From a bacterium (GTDB lineage Bacteria > Actinomycetota > Acidimicrobiia > Spongiisociales > ZC4RG35), in contig JAHEJW010000010.1 of assembly GCA_024638655.1 (NCBI GenBank), positions 33,280-97,279 of the forward strand: 64,000 nt of DNA. Direction: 5' to 3'. Positions 25,701 to 32,715 of this stretch are shown piece after piece; the stretch's first letter is position 1, and every line of letters begins with the position of its first letter. Below the pieces are notes generated by a model. That model had not been told where the DNA came from and searched no databases. It worked only from the letters and a program-made list of their open reading frames with translations. A program made the translations under genes and the position numbers.

Positions 25701-27133
25701 CCCTCGGCGATGTGGTCGGTAGGTATGCGAGGACGCATGGACCGTTTTCGGTTCAGGAGGCCGCCAGATCCTTGGGTTTGCCGACCGGTGTCATCGAAAG
25801 TGCGCTGGCCGGTCTCGAGGCGGCCGGTCGCGTAACCCAGGGAGCTTTCCGACCCGGCGGCGAAGGCCGCGAATGGGTGGACGAGAACGTCCTGCGAAGA
25901 CTCAAGCGTCGCTCTTTGGCCGCTCTCAGAAGCGAGATCGAGCCCGTGGAAGCCGATGCCCTCGCCAGATTCGGCATCGCCTGGCAGGGAGTGAGCGACG
26001 AGCCACCTCGTGGCCGAAATGCGCTCGGCGATGTGATACGGCAGCTGGTCGGAGTGGCCATCCCTGCCTCGGTGCTCGAGCGAGATGTACTCCCCGCCCG
26101 GGTGGCGGACGCCCATGGAGGGATCGATTCCCTGATACTGGCCGGTGACCTGATCTGGATCGGCGACGGCTCGCTCGGGCCGCGGGACGGGCGCGTGAGG
26201 CTCTTCCCAAGTGATGCCCTCCCCGCCCTGTGGGGCGGGCATCAGGAGTCCGAACTCGACGAGCGGGAAGCGTCGATCGTGGAAGTCCTTCGCCGACGCG
26301 GCGCCAGCTTCTTCAGGGATATCTACGAACAGTCCGGGGGTGGCGACCCTGAGGAGGCCCTCGATGTCCTTTGGGACCTCGTTTGGAAGGGAATGGTCAC
26401 CAACGACACATTCGAGCCTGTTCGAGACTTCGTCAACAGGCGGTCGCGCCGCTCTTCCGGCAGGAAACCCATGTCAGGAAGATTCCCGGCTCACTCAGCC
26501 GGTCGCTGGTCGCTGACCGAGACTCTGATCCGCGGAGCCGCCTCAGATACCGAGCGTCACGCCGCGTGGGCCGAGCTCCTGCTCGACCGCCATGGAGTGG
26601 TGACACGCTCCACGGTGCTCAGCGAGGGGTACCCGGGCGGCTTCAGCACCCTCTATCCCGTGTTGTCTCATATGGAGGAAACGGGTCGGATCAGACGCGG
26701 CTACTTCGTCGAAGGCCTTGGAGGATCCCAGTTTGCCCTCCCAGGGGCCGTGGATCGGCTTCGCTCGAGCAGTGAGGAGTCGCTCGTGGTCCTGGCGGCC
26801 ACCGATCCGGCCAACCCGTACGGGGGAGTCCTGCCCTGGCCCGATGCCGGAGATTCGCGTCTCGCCCGAGACGCCGGAGCCTACGTGCTGTTGATGGGCG
26901 GACGACTCGTCGGTTATCTCGACAAGGGCCGGAAAGGCTTGACTCTGCTCGAGAGATCCCCCGAGTTGTTCGGTTCGCTGTCGCGTGCCCTGGCGGAGGT
27001 GGCCACGCGACACAGGCGGCTCACCCTCATAACTGTGGACGGTGAGCCTGCTTCCTCCTCGCCATTGGCCTCACCACTATCGGAATGGGGCTTCGCCACC
27101 GCCCCACGAGGTCTCACCTACCGGGGCCGCTGA
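22760..27133 (+). CDS. lhr: Lhr superfamily 2 ATP-dependent helicase
   Basis: A 1,457-residue protein of the normal length for full Lhr. Motif I is APTGSGKT (residues 43-50), motif II is DEVH, motif III is LSATQRP, and the C-terminal RecA lobe has FANSRRLAERIC, SSLELGIDMGSVDLVLQ and QRVGRSGH. The winged-helix and beta-barrel Lhr core (KITRITHDRVEVVP) and the long Lhr-CTD follow. Lhr is a 3'-to-5' ssDNA translocase with a preference for RNA:DNA hybrids, tied to DNA repair in mycobacteria. No nuclease partner gene is adjacent. Confidence 0.93.
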   Translation: MESPQGFTRATRTWFEASFNAPTPAQELGWPSIAAGDHTLIHAPTGSGKTLAAFLWTLDRLLSEPLPDPSERCRVLYVSPLKALAHDVERNLRAPLAGIRHAAERLGGERLPELETFLRTGDTPQQERRRMERHPPDILITTPESLYLMLTSAVRSVLSSVRWVIVDEVHAVAGSKRGAHLALSLERLEELTSRPPQRIGLSATQRPLETIARFLGGGTVENDSWRERPVHIVDVPGERDLDIEIVVPVEDMNEPGEPDPLDPDRQTKRSIWPAIYPRLLDQIQRHKSTILFANSRRLAERICSEINNLAGEEIARAHHGSVAREQRLEIEEGLKKGELKAVVATSSLELGIDMGSVDLVLQVEAPNSVASGLQRVGRSGHQVGGVSKAKIYPKYRGDLLVSTVIAEQMVRRHVEPTTIPANPIDVLAQQLVAQIVSGDTTSEHLYETTRRAAPYATLTRQVFDETLDMLAGRYPSDLFAELRPRVTWDRATDTVVARPGARQLAVTNPGTIPDRGLYRVTLPEGSRVGELDEEMVYESREGDTFVLGSTAWKITRITHDRVEVVPAPADAAPRMPFWHGDMLGRSLETGRAVGAFTRQIAGLDQDKALDELQGTYRLDEFAARNLVNYLAEEREATGVLPTDQTIVVQRFRDEIGDWRVVLLSPLGARVHAPWAMALRHRFRTRYDSDVDVIWSDDGIAFRFPDSDDPPEAEDLLAEPEEVEQLLIEHISDTALFAARFREAAGRSLLLPRRRPGERTPLWLQRRKSADLLGVAKQFGSFPILLEVYREILRDDFDLPALQEVLGQIRSRKIRLVSVDTTSPSAFASSLLFSFVAAYLYEADAPLAERRAAALTLDRELLRELLGEGELRELIDPEVVAAVELELQHLTDNRRARSVDGVHDLLKDLGPLGIDDISIRTEAVDVDHALEELESSRRVVPVTMGGEPSWAAIEDASRLRDALGVQPPPGVPHVFLEPVPDPLGDVVGRYARTHGPFSVQEAARSLGLPTGVIESALAGLEAAGRVTQGAFRPGGEGREWVDENVLRRLKRRSLAALRSEIEPVEADALARFGIAWQGVSDEPPRGRNALGDVIRQLVGVAIPASVLERDVLPARVADAHGGIDSLILAGDLIWIGDGSLGPRDGRVRLFPSDALPALWGGHQESELDEREASIVEVLRRRGASFFRDIYEQSGGGDPEEALDVLWDLVWKGMVTNDTFEPVRDFVNRRSRRSSGRKPMSGRFPAHSAGRWSLTETLIRGAASDTERHAAWAELLLDRHGVVTRSTVLSEGYPGGFSTLYPVLSHMEETGRIRRGYFVEGLGGSQFALPGAVDRLRSSSEESLVVLAATDPANPYGGVLPWPDAGDSRLARDAGAYVLLMGGRLVGYLDKGRKGLTLLERSPELFGSLSRALAEVATRHRRLTLITVDGEPASSSPLASPLSEWGFATAPRGLTYRGR

Positions 27134-27146
27134 CTCGCTCGGCTCG

Positions 27147-27923
27147 TTAAGAGATCCCCGAGGAACCGGCCCCGATCACACCACCGTCGATCGGAACTGT
27201 GGCACCCGTCATCCACGCGGATGCATCCGATGAGAGGAAGACGATGACACGAGCGACGTCCTCGGGCTCCCCGACCCTGCCCAGTGGATGAAGGCGAGCC
27301 GTTGCATCCTCATCGGTCAACAGCGCTCCTGCCAGGCGTGTCTTGACGACCGCAGGAGCGACCGCGTTCACCCTGATCTTGGGTGCCAGTTCGAGCGCGA
27401 GCTGGCGGGTCATGTGGATCAACCCTGCCTTGGAGATGTTGTACGCACCCATCAGGGGACTGGCCCTGAGACCGGCGATCGAAGCCACGTTGACTATCGC
27501 ACCGCCATGATCACCCATCCAGGCGTGAAACGCCGCCCGCACCCAGAGCAGCGGTGCACGGAGGTTCACGGCCCACGTTTTGTCCAGCGCCCCCAGGTCC
27601 ACGTCGGTGAGCATGCCGGCCGCCGGGTTGGTACCAGCGTTGTTGATCAGAATGTCGCAGGACCCGAAGCGCTCGATGGTCGCGCCAACCGCTTTGGCGG
27701 CAGAGCCCTCCGAGTCGGCCCGCGCCGCCAAAGCCAGTATCGAGGCCGGATCGACGCCGGCTTCGACCAGGTCCTCGGCCGCCGCGTCGACGTTCTCTTG
27801 CTTGCGCGAGGTGATGGTGACCCCACTCGCGCCACTCCTCGCCAGCTCCAGTGCCGTCGCCAACCCGATGCCCCTGCTGGCACCGGTGACCAGGGCAACC
27901 CGCCCATCGACGGACACGTCCAC
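27147..27923 (-). CDS. Short-chain dehydrogenase/reductase
   Basis: A 258-residue classical SDR. It has TGASRGIGLA for NAD(P) binding, NNAG, the catalytic Ser of NVASIAG, and Tyr-Lys in YNISKAG. A Pro-Gly-type segment (NAVAPAVVKT) and the C-terminal GRVGEPEDVARVIVFLSSD...GGV close the pattern. The GTG start at 27923 is fixed by GAGGAGG just upstream and shares one base with the stop of the flavin reductase gene (TAGTG). The substrate is unknown. Confidence 0.92.
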   Translation of the reverse strand: MDVSVDGRVALVTGASRGIGLATALELARSGASGVTITSRKQENVDAAAEDLVEAGVDPASILALAARADSEGSAAKAVGATIERFGSCDILINNAGTNPAAGMLTDVDLGALDKTWAVNLRAPLLWVRAAFHAWMGDHGGAIVNVASIAGLRASPLMGAYNISKAGLIHMTRQLALELAPKIRVNAVAPAVVKTRLAGALLTDEDATARLHPLGRVGEPEDVARVIVFLSSDASAWMTGATVPIDGGVIGAGSSGIS

Positions 27924-28420
27924 TAGTGACCTCCTCGCTTCACTCCTCCATATTTCATTCGAGTGTCGGACATGGCTGCAGCACGCTGGTCGTCGTCTCT
28001 CACGCCCGCATCGACGACCTCGCCGACGAACAAGGTGTGGGTACCGAAATCGATGGATCGCCGGACTTGACAATCCATCCACGCGATGGCCTCTTCGAAC
28101 ACGGGAGCTCCGGTCGTGGCAACGAAGACCGGCCTGCCATTCAGTGTGTTGCCGTCCCGGTCGGCAGGTTTGGAGAACTTGACGAACGGCCTGGTGTCTT
28201 CGGAGGACCACAAGTTGACCGTGAACGAGCCGCTCTCACTGATCAGGCGGTGTGTGACCGCCTTGTTGTCCACCCCGACCCCGATCAACACGGGCTCCAT
28301 GCTCAACTGTGTGATCCAACTCGCGGTCATGCCGTTCCACTCCTCACCCGAGGCGGAGCCGATCAGGGCGAGGGCATTCGGGATCTTCCAGGTGACTTTG
28401 TTGATCAGCTCGGGTTCCAC
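27923..28420 (-). CDS. Flavin reductase-like (FMN-binding split barrel) protein
   Basis: A 165-residue split-barrel protein with NGMTASWITQLSMEPVLIGVGVDN, HRLISESGSFTVNLWSSED, GAPVFEEAIAWMDCQV and HTLFVGEVVDAG. The family includes flavin:NAD(P)H reductases that supply FMNH2 to two-component monooxygenases. The GTG start has a GAGGAG ribosome-binding site. It is coupled to the SDR gene downstream, which suggests a shared oxidoreductive step. Confidence 0.87.
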   Translation of the reverse strand: MEPELINKVTWKIPNALALIGSASGEEWNGMTASWITQLSMEPVLIGVGVDNKAVTHRLISESGSFTVNLWSSEDTRPFVKFSKPADRDGNTLNGRPVFVATTGAPVFEEAIAWMDCQVRRSIDFGTHTLFVGEVVDAGVRDDDQRAAAMSDTRMKYGGVKRGGH

Positions 28421-28454
28421 GTTGCTCCTCGACGCACAGAGGGGATCGAAACCC

Positions 28455-28460
28455 TAATGT
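28455..28460 (+). promoter_or_regulatory. -10 hexamer TAATGT, leaderless start
   Basis: The hexamer ends 7 nt before the GTG of the universal stress protein gene at 28468. AGGG and CCCT arms spaced by 8 nt (28440-28455) sit just upstream, where a regulator could bind. Confidence 0.5.
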
Positions 28461-28467
28461 CCACGGC

Positions 28468-28977
28468 GTGCGCATCCTCGTTGCCACCACAGGTGTGCTG
28501 CCGGCGGCTCCGGTTGCCGAGTTCTGTGAGCGTCTCATCGGCGATGACAGGAAAGTCACGGTCATGACTGTCGTGCGGGTCCCCCGTTCGTTCTTGGAGG
28601 CCCTCGATGACGATGCGCGGCGTTCCTTTCTCGACGACTCACCCGACGAGTCCGCCGCAGCCGAGGAGAAGGCGGCCCGCTACCTCGAAGAGAGAGGGCA
28701 CCGCGCAGTCGATCCGATCTGTGCGTCTCTGGCTGCATCGGGGATCGAAAGTGATGTCCGTTTCGTGGAAGGCGACGACCCGGCGGAGGCCATAATCGCG
28801 ACTGCGGAGAATGTCTCCGCCGAGTTGGTGATCATGGGAGCCACCCGGCGCTTGTTCACCGAGGAAGCTTGGCGCAGTGTCTCGGCGCGGGTGATGGTCA
28901 ACTCGCACCTTCCGGTGCTATTGGTGCCGGGGAACCGGCTGGAGGACACCCATGAGATGCCGATCCTCAAGCTGTAG
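28468..28977 (+). CDS. Universal stress protein (UspA) domain protein
   Basis: A 169-residue single Usp domain: MRILVATTG at the start, then a long helix, SDVRFVEGDDPAEAIIATAE, AELVIMGATRR, and a C-terminal strand with LPVLLVPG. The ATP-binding GxxGx9GS/T loop is degenerate: GATRRLFTEEAWRSVSARVM lacks the second Gly. It may therefore be a non-ATP-binding Usp. It lies next to the DevR/DevS-like pair; usp genes are prominent members of the DosR regulon in mycobacteria. Confidence 0.8.
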   Translation: MRILVATTGVLPAAPVAEFCERLIGDDRKVTVMTVVRVPRSFLEALDDDARRSFLDDSPDESAAAEEKAARYLEERGHRAVDPICASLAASGIESDVRFVEGDDPAEAIIATAENVSAELVIMGATRRLFTEEAWRSVSARVMVNSHLPVLLVPGNRLEDTHEMPILKL

Positions 28978-28979
28978 GT

Positions 28980-29657
28980 CTAGGCGTCGTCCCAGCTTTC
29001 CGGGGTCAGCTGCGCATCCTTTTCGGCCTGAGTCCGGGCAACGTGAGCTGCGGCTTCACTCCGCCGGCTCATCCCCATCTTGGCCAGCAGGTTCGACACG
29101 TAGTTCTTGACCGTCTTCTCGGCGAGGAACATCTCCTCGGCTATCTGCCGGTTGGTCATCCCGTTGGCGATGTGCTCGACGATCGTTCGCTCTTGCTTGG
29201 TGAGCCTCGATAGCAGAGGATCCTCGCTCTCCCCTTCCCGCAACCGGGTGAAGAGACGCTCCGTCATCTCCGGATCGAGCAAAGACTCCCCTCTGCCGAC
29301 GCGTCTTATGTCATCTATCAGCTCGTCCGATTTGATCCTCTTGAGCACGTACCCGGAGGCCCCGGCGAGAATCGCCGCCATCAGGGCTTCCTCGTCGGCA
29401 AACGATGTCAGCATCAGAACACTGACATCGGGGAAGCGCGAACGGATCTCACGGCAGGCCTCGACGCCACTCATGTCGGGCAGCCGAACGTCCAGCACGG
29501 CGACGTCGGGCTCGTCGTATCCGACGCGCCGGACGCCATCCTCGGCGGTTCCTGCCTCACCGACCACCGTCATGTCCTCTTGTGATTCGATCAGGGTCTT
29601 GAGACCTGCCCGAACCACCTCATGATCGTCGACTAGCAAAACACGAAGTGTCTCCAT
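28980..29657 (-). CDS. NarL/FixJ-type response regulator, DevR-like
   Basis: A 225-residue regulator. The receiver domain contains the acidic pocket (VDD at residues 9-11), phospho-acceptor D56 in VLDVRLPDMSG, and the conserved Thr and Lys in MLTSFADEEA and VLKRIKSDEL. The LuxR-type helix-turn-helix (LTKQERTIVEHIANGMTNRQIAEEM, then KTVKNYVSNLL) follows. The KNYVS segment is characteristic of the DevR/DosR group. It is divergent from the kinase gene; the 36 bp between the two starts must hold both promoters. Confidence 0.9.
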   Translation of the reverse strand: METLRVLLVDDHEVVRAGLKTLIESQEDMTVVGEAGTAEDGVRRVGYDEPDVAVLDVRLPDMSGVEACREIRSRFPDVSVLMLTSFADEEALMAAILAGASGYVLKRIKSDELIDDIRRVGRGESLLDPEMTERLFTRLREGESEDPLLSRLTKQERTIVEHIANGMTNRQIAEEMFLAEKTVKNYVSNLLAKMGMSRRSEAAAHVARTQAEKDAQLTPESWDDA

Positions 29658-29693
29658 CGACCCTCACGCTAGTTGGAATTAACGTCATGTTCG

Positions 29694-30812
29694 ATGGATC
29701 GAAGTGCGGCGCTTGATCGCCTGTCGCCCCTGATCGAGTCGGCCGCCACCGTGGTGGGCGAGCTCGATCTGGGAAAAGTGCTCCGCAGGCTGATCTCAGA
29801 GGCGATGGCAGCGACAGGCGCCCGCTATGCGGCGCTTGGAGTGATAGGTGAGCATGGTGTCTTGTCCGACTTCCTCTATCAGGGCATCGACTCGGACCTG
29901 GCCGACCAGATAGGCCATCTCCCGACCGGTCGAGGCGTTCTCGGAACTGTCATCAGGGACAAGAGGGCTCTGATCCTGGAGAGGATCGGCGATCATCCGG
30001 ACTCGTTCGGTTTCCCGGAGAATCACCCACCCATGACCAACTTCCTGGGTGTTCCGATCACCGTCGGAGACAGCACTTTCGGCAACCTCTACCTGACCGA
30101 CAAGGAGGGAGGCTTCACCGATGACGACCGTCGGGTCATCGAGGCGTTGGGTCACATAGCTGGTGCCGCCATCCAGACCGCCCGGCTCCAAGAGCGGTTG
30201 AGGCTCGTTGCGGTCATCGAGGACCGCCAGAGAATCGCCCGGGACCTGCACGACTCGGTGATCCAGGACCTGTTTGCGGTGGGATTAGGGCTTCAGGGCC
30301 TGACCCGCCGAATCGACGATCCGGGCACTGCGCGCATGGTTGATGACGCCGTCGACCGTCTCGACAAATCGGTCAATTCGCTCCGCCGCTACATATTCGA
30401 GCTCAAAGACCTCTCTCAGCCGGCCCTGACCCTCGACGAGCGTCTCCAGGACCTGGTTTCGCGCATGGGATCGGCCTATCCCTCGGCCGCCCGGCTGTCG
30501 ATGGAGTACTTGAGCCCAACCACAGCCGACGACGAGATTGTGATGTTGGTCCAAGAAGGCCTGTCGAACTCACTCCGCCACTCGGAGTCGAAGTGGGTGG
30601 TGGTGACCGTCACCGACGACGACAGAGATGTGTTGCTCCGCATCGAAGACAAAGGCATCGGCTTCGATCCCACGGAGATCGAAAAGGGGATGGGTCTGTC
30701 CAACATGCGGTCGCGCGTCCAGCGACTCGGTGGGGTCATGTCGGTCGTCTCCGGGAAAGGCGAGGGCACGACACTGGAGATACGACTTCCGGTCAAACCG
30801 CCTGACGCGTAG
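29694..30812 (+). CDS. GAF-domain histidine kinase, DevS/DosS-like
   Basis: A 372-residue soluble kinase. One GAF domain spans about residues 20-165. HisKA_3 is next (RQRIARDLHDSVIQ, phospho-acceptor H186), then an HATPase_c domain (EGLSNSLRHS, DKGIGFD, GMGLSNMRSR, GKGEGTTLEI). The GAF matches the heme domain of mycobacterial DosS along its length: YQGIDSDLADQIGHLPTGRGVLG, then SFGFPENHPPM with H111 at the place of DosS His149, then FLGVPI. Unlike DosS it has only one GAF. It probably senses O2, NO or redox state and phosphorylates the adjacent regulator. ATG at 29694 is preferred; TTG at 29673 would add seven residues. Confidence 0.9.
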   Translation: MDRSAALDRLSPLIESAATVVGELDLGKVLRRLISEAMAATGARYAALGVIGEHGVLSDFLYQGIDSDLADQIGHLPTGRGVLGTVIRDKRALILERIGDHPDSFGFPENHPPMTNFLGVPITVGDSTFGNLYLTDKEGGFTDDDRRVIEALGHIAGAAIQTARLQERLRLVAVIEDRQRIARDLHDSVIQDLFAVGLGLQGLTRRIDDPGTARMVDDAVDRLDKSVNSLRRYIFELKDLSQPALTLDERLQDLVSRMGSAYPSAARLSMEYLSPTTADDEIVMLVQEGLSNSLRHSESKWVVVTVTDDDRDVLLRIEDKGIGFDPTEIEKGMGLSNMRSRVQRLGGVMSVVSGKGEGTTLEIRLPVKPPDA

Positions 30813-31248
30813 GGCCCACAGCTTCTGCCAGCCGGTCCATCCAGTTGCGCACCGTGGCATCCGCGACCCGCCCGAGGATCATCCGATCGGCCACACGCCC
30901 AACTACCCCGAGAGGTGGTTCATAGGTCCCATCGAGGGCGAGAGACGTCATGTCCGGCCCCATCTGTGACAATGCCAGGTCGGCGTTGAGCTCGGGGAAC
31001 AGCGCACCGGCACCGTGGGCGGTCCACTTGATCGGGTAGACCAGCCCGGTCCGGTGTATCTCGGCGAGCCCGATCTCCAGCGACACCGACTTGGCCAGAC
31101 CGGCTGTCGGCCCGACTTTCGATCTGAGCTGTTCACCTTCGCGATAGGCGACATCGGCCCAAACCTGAAGCTCTGCCCTGACCTGGTCGAGGCGCTTCTC
31201 GACCTCCGCGAGGCCTACCGGGACGTGTGTCGAGTAATGAATGAACAT
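30793..31248 (-). CDS. SRPBCC-fold protein
   Basis: A 151-residue START/polyketide-cyclase-fold (SRPBCC) protein. The evidence is the alternating pattern of strands (VSLEIGLAEIHRTGLVYPIKWTAHGAGALFPELNADLALSQM...TSLALDGTYEPP) and a long C-terminal helix. The ligand is unknown. Its ATG abuts the stop of the PNPOx-like gene, and it is the last gene of the CBS-PNPOx-SRPBCC operon. Its 3' end overlaps the end of the kinase gene by 20 bp in the opposite direction. Confidence 0.75.
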   Translation of the reverse strand: MFIHYSTHVPVGLAEVEKRLDQVRAELQVWADVAYREGEQLRSKVGPTAGLAKSVSLEIGLAEIHRTGLVYPIKWTAHGAGALFPELNADLALSQMGPDMTSLALDGTYEPPLGVVGRVADRMILGRVADATVRNWMDRLAEAVGPTRQAV

Positions 31249-31710
31249 CTAGAGCCGTCCTGGCCTGGTTCGCCGCGACCAGCCTCGCCCGGAGACCATC
31301 CCGGTGACCTCGAGCATGTCGACCACCAGGACATGGGGCAGGCCCTGGAGGGGCTGCATACCACCCCTGGCCAGGGGTGACCCGATGACCTTCTCGTACT
31401 TCTTGAAAAGACCGGAGATGACCTCGGTCTTCAGACTCTCCTCATCCGTCTCCCTGGCGACCCCTTTCACGATGACGCTCGCCCAGTCACCGGTCTCTTC
31501 GTCATAGCGAGAGGCTTCGATACACACAGACGGATTCGCCCGCAGCGCTTCGAGTTTCCTGCCGGCCATGGTGCGAAAGAGGATCCTCTCACCATCGACG
31601 ACAAACGACATCGGCGTGACGTAAGGCTCCCCGTCGTCGATCAATCCGAGGTGTGCGACCGGCACGTCTGCGAGAATCTCGATGGCCTCTTCTCTCGACA
31701 ACCGCTCCAT
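31249..31710 (-). CDS. PNPOx-like (pyridoxamine-phosphate oxidase fold) flavin/F420-binding protein
   Basis: A 153-residue split-barrel protein with SREEAIEILADVPVAHLGLIDDGEPYVTPMSFVVDGERILFRT, AGRKLEALRANPSVCIEA and WASVIVKGVAR. It is most like the nitroimidazole-resistance/pyridoxamine-oxidase-like group that binds FMN, F420 or heme; similar proteins belong to the mycobacterial DosR regulon. ATG at 31710 has a GGGGGA ribosome-binding site. It is separated from the CBS gene stop by one base. Confidence 0.85.
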   Translation of the reverse strand: MERLSREEAIEILADVPVAHLGLIDDGEPYVTPMSFVVDGERILFRTMAGRKLEALRANPSVCIEASRYDEETGDWASVIVKGVARETDEESLKTEVISGLFKKYEKVIGSPLARGGMQPLQGLPHVLVVDMLEVTGMVSGRGWSRRTRPGRL

Positions 31711-31711
31711 T

Positions 31712-32092
31712 TCATCCCCCGTTCGGATCGGTGACGGCCCAGAGGACGTCTTTGATCGAAGCCATCCCAATCAGCGAGCCGTTCTCCACCACCGGCAAAT
31801 GGCGGTAACCGGTCGCCAGCATCCAATCGGCTGCCTCTACGACGTCCATGTCCGGAGAGAAGGCGTCCGGGTAGTCGGTCATCCACCGAGAGATCGGGTC
31901 AGCGTCGAGGTCGGCACCGGAGGCGACGGCGTGGAGAATGTCCCTCTCGGTGAAGATGCCGGCGAGCTCACCGTCGTCGATGACCGCCAGCGAGCCGACT
32001 CGGGCCTCGTTCATGGTGATGGCACCGTGGCGAACCGACTCATCGGCGGGGACGGTGATCACCTCTCCACTGATCAACTCGCGCACTTCCAT
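31712..32092 (-). CDS. Two-CBS-domain protein, Hrp1-like
   Basis: A 126-residue protein consisting of a tandem CBS pair (GEVITVPADESVRHGAITMNEARVGSLAVID, FTERDIL; DAFSPDMDVVEAADWMLATGYRHLPVVE, SIKDVL). This is the Bateman fold that often binds adenosyl ligands. Its size and form resemble hypoxic response protein 1 of mycobacteria (Rv2626c). A strong GGAGG ribosome-binding site lies upstream. It heads the CBS-PNPOx-SRPBCC operon, and an inverted repeat lies about 65 bp before its start. Confidence 0.88.
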   Translation of the reverse strand: MEVRELISGEVITVPADESVRHGAITMNEARVGSLAVIDDGELAGIFTERDILHAVASGADLDADPISRWMTDYPDAFSPDMDVVEAADWMLATGYRHLPVVENGSLIGMASIKDVLWAVTDPNGG

Positions 32093-32155
32093 GCCTACCT
32101 CCGAATCTCTGTTTCTCCATATTCGGCGCTCTGATCGTCCGTTTCACACGGTCAA

Positions 32156-32178
32156 AAGACCCTAAACACGAGGGACTT
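32156..32178. promoter_or_regulatory. Inverted repeat, candidate operator
   Basis: AAGACCCT, a 7-nt spacer, and AGGGACTT form an 8-bp inverted repeat with one mismatch. It lies 64-86 bp before the CBS gene start (-) and 89-111 bp before the ATG at 32267 (+), so it could serve either gene. The right arm contains GGGACT, as in DosR-box half sites, but the arms face the other way round from a true DosR box. Confidence 0.4.
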
Positions 32179-32266
32179 CCGTTTTCGCCGGGGTTGGCGC
32201 GGATGAATCCGGTGAATCTGTCACACCCGGGCTCTACGTTGACCACATGAGCCAGGAGAAGTGCAT

Positions 32267-32626
32267 ATGACCCCGCAGTGTGACCACAAACCAGTCTGGA
32301 TCGGACGGATCGCAATCTCTGCCTGCGCGAAGTGTGAAACGGTCGAATGGCTGTCCGGCGATGGCCCAATCGACCACGCCGAGGCGATGGCAGCCGTGTT
32401 CGGCACCTTCGACCTGATGGGACATCTCGACGCCCTCGGCGCTCCCTCACCGAAGGTGCTGGTGTACACCCCTCCCCGTCGTCAATTGCGCCGATACCTC
32501 GACGCCATACCCCCGCGAGTCTGGCTCAAGGCCGGGCCCCACCTGTGGCTGTCACACGATGGCGACCATCTCCTCTTGGCCACGAATCACAGCCTCCTGT
32601 TCGACAACATGACCCGGGGGGCGTGA
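32267..32626 (+). CDS. Hypothetical protein with N-terminal Cys/His cluster
   Basis: A 119-residue protein with no recognised family. An N-terminal CDH and a CAKC pair about 17 residues later could bind a metal ion. The rest has a WLSGDGPIDHAEAMAAVF helix and a C-terminal part with PPRVWLKAGPHLWLSHDGDHLLLA. A GGAG lies 8 nt before ATG 32267, which is chosen over GTG 32261. It may pair with the repetitive gene downstream, 89 bp away. Confidence 0.6.
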   Translation: MTPQCDHKPVWIGRIAISACAKCETVEWLSGDGPIDHAEAMAAVFGTFDLMGHLDALGAPSPKVLVYTPPRRQLRRYLDAIPPRVWLKAGPHLWLSHDGDHLLLATNHSLLFDNMTRGA

Positions 32627-32715
32627 AGCCGACACCGGATCTCCGGCTCATGTAGCTTGAAGGAGTCTTCCAGCAGTGGCGCGAGACCGGATGTCGGCGT
32701 CGGAAAGGGACAGCG

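Noticed and set aside
32156..32178. A true DosR box
   Set aside because: The half sites face outward compared with the GGGACT..AGTCCC order of the DosR box, so it is recorded only as a generic inverted repeat.
32247..32270. A seven-codon frame (MSQEKCI) overlapping the ATG at 32267, possible leader peptide
   Set aside because: It has no Shine-Dalgarno sequence of its own, and the GGAG inside it is better explained as the ribosome-binding site for the ATG at 32267.
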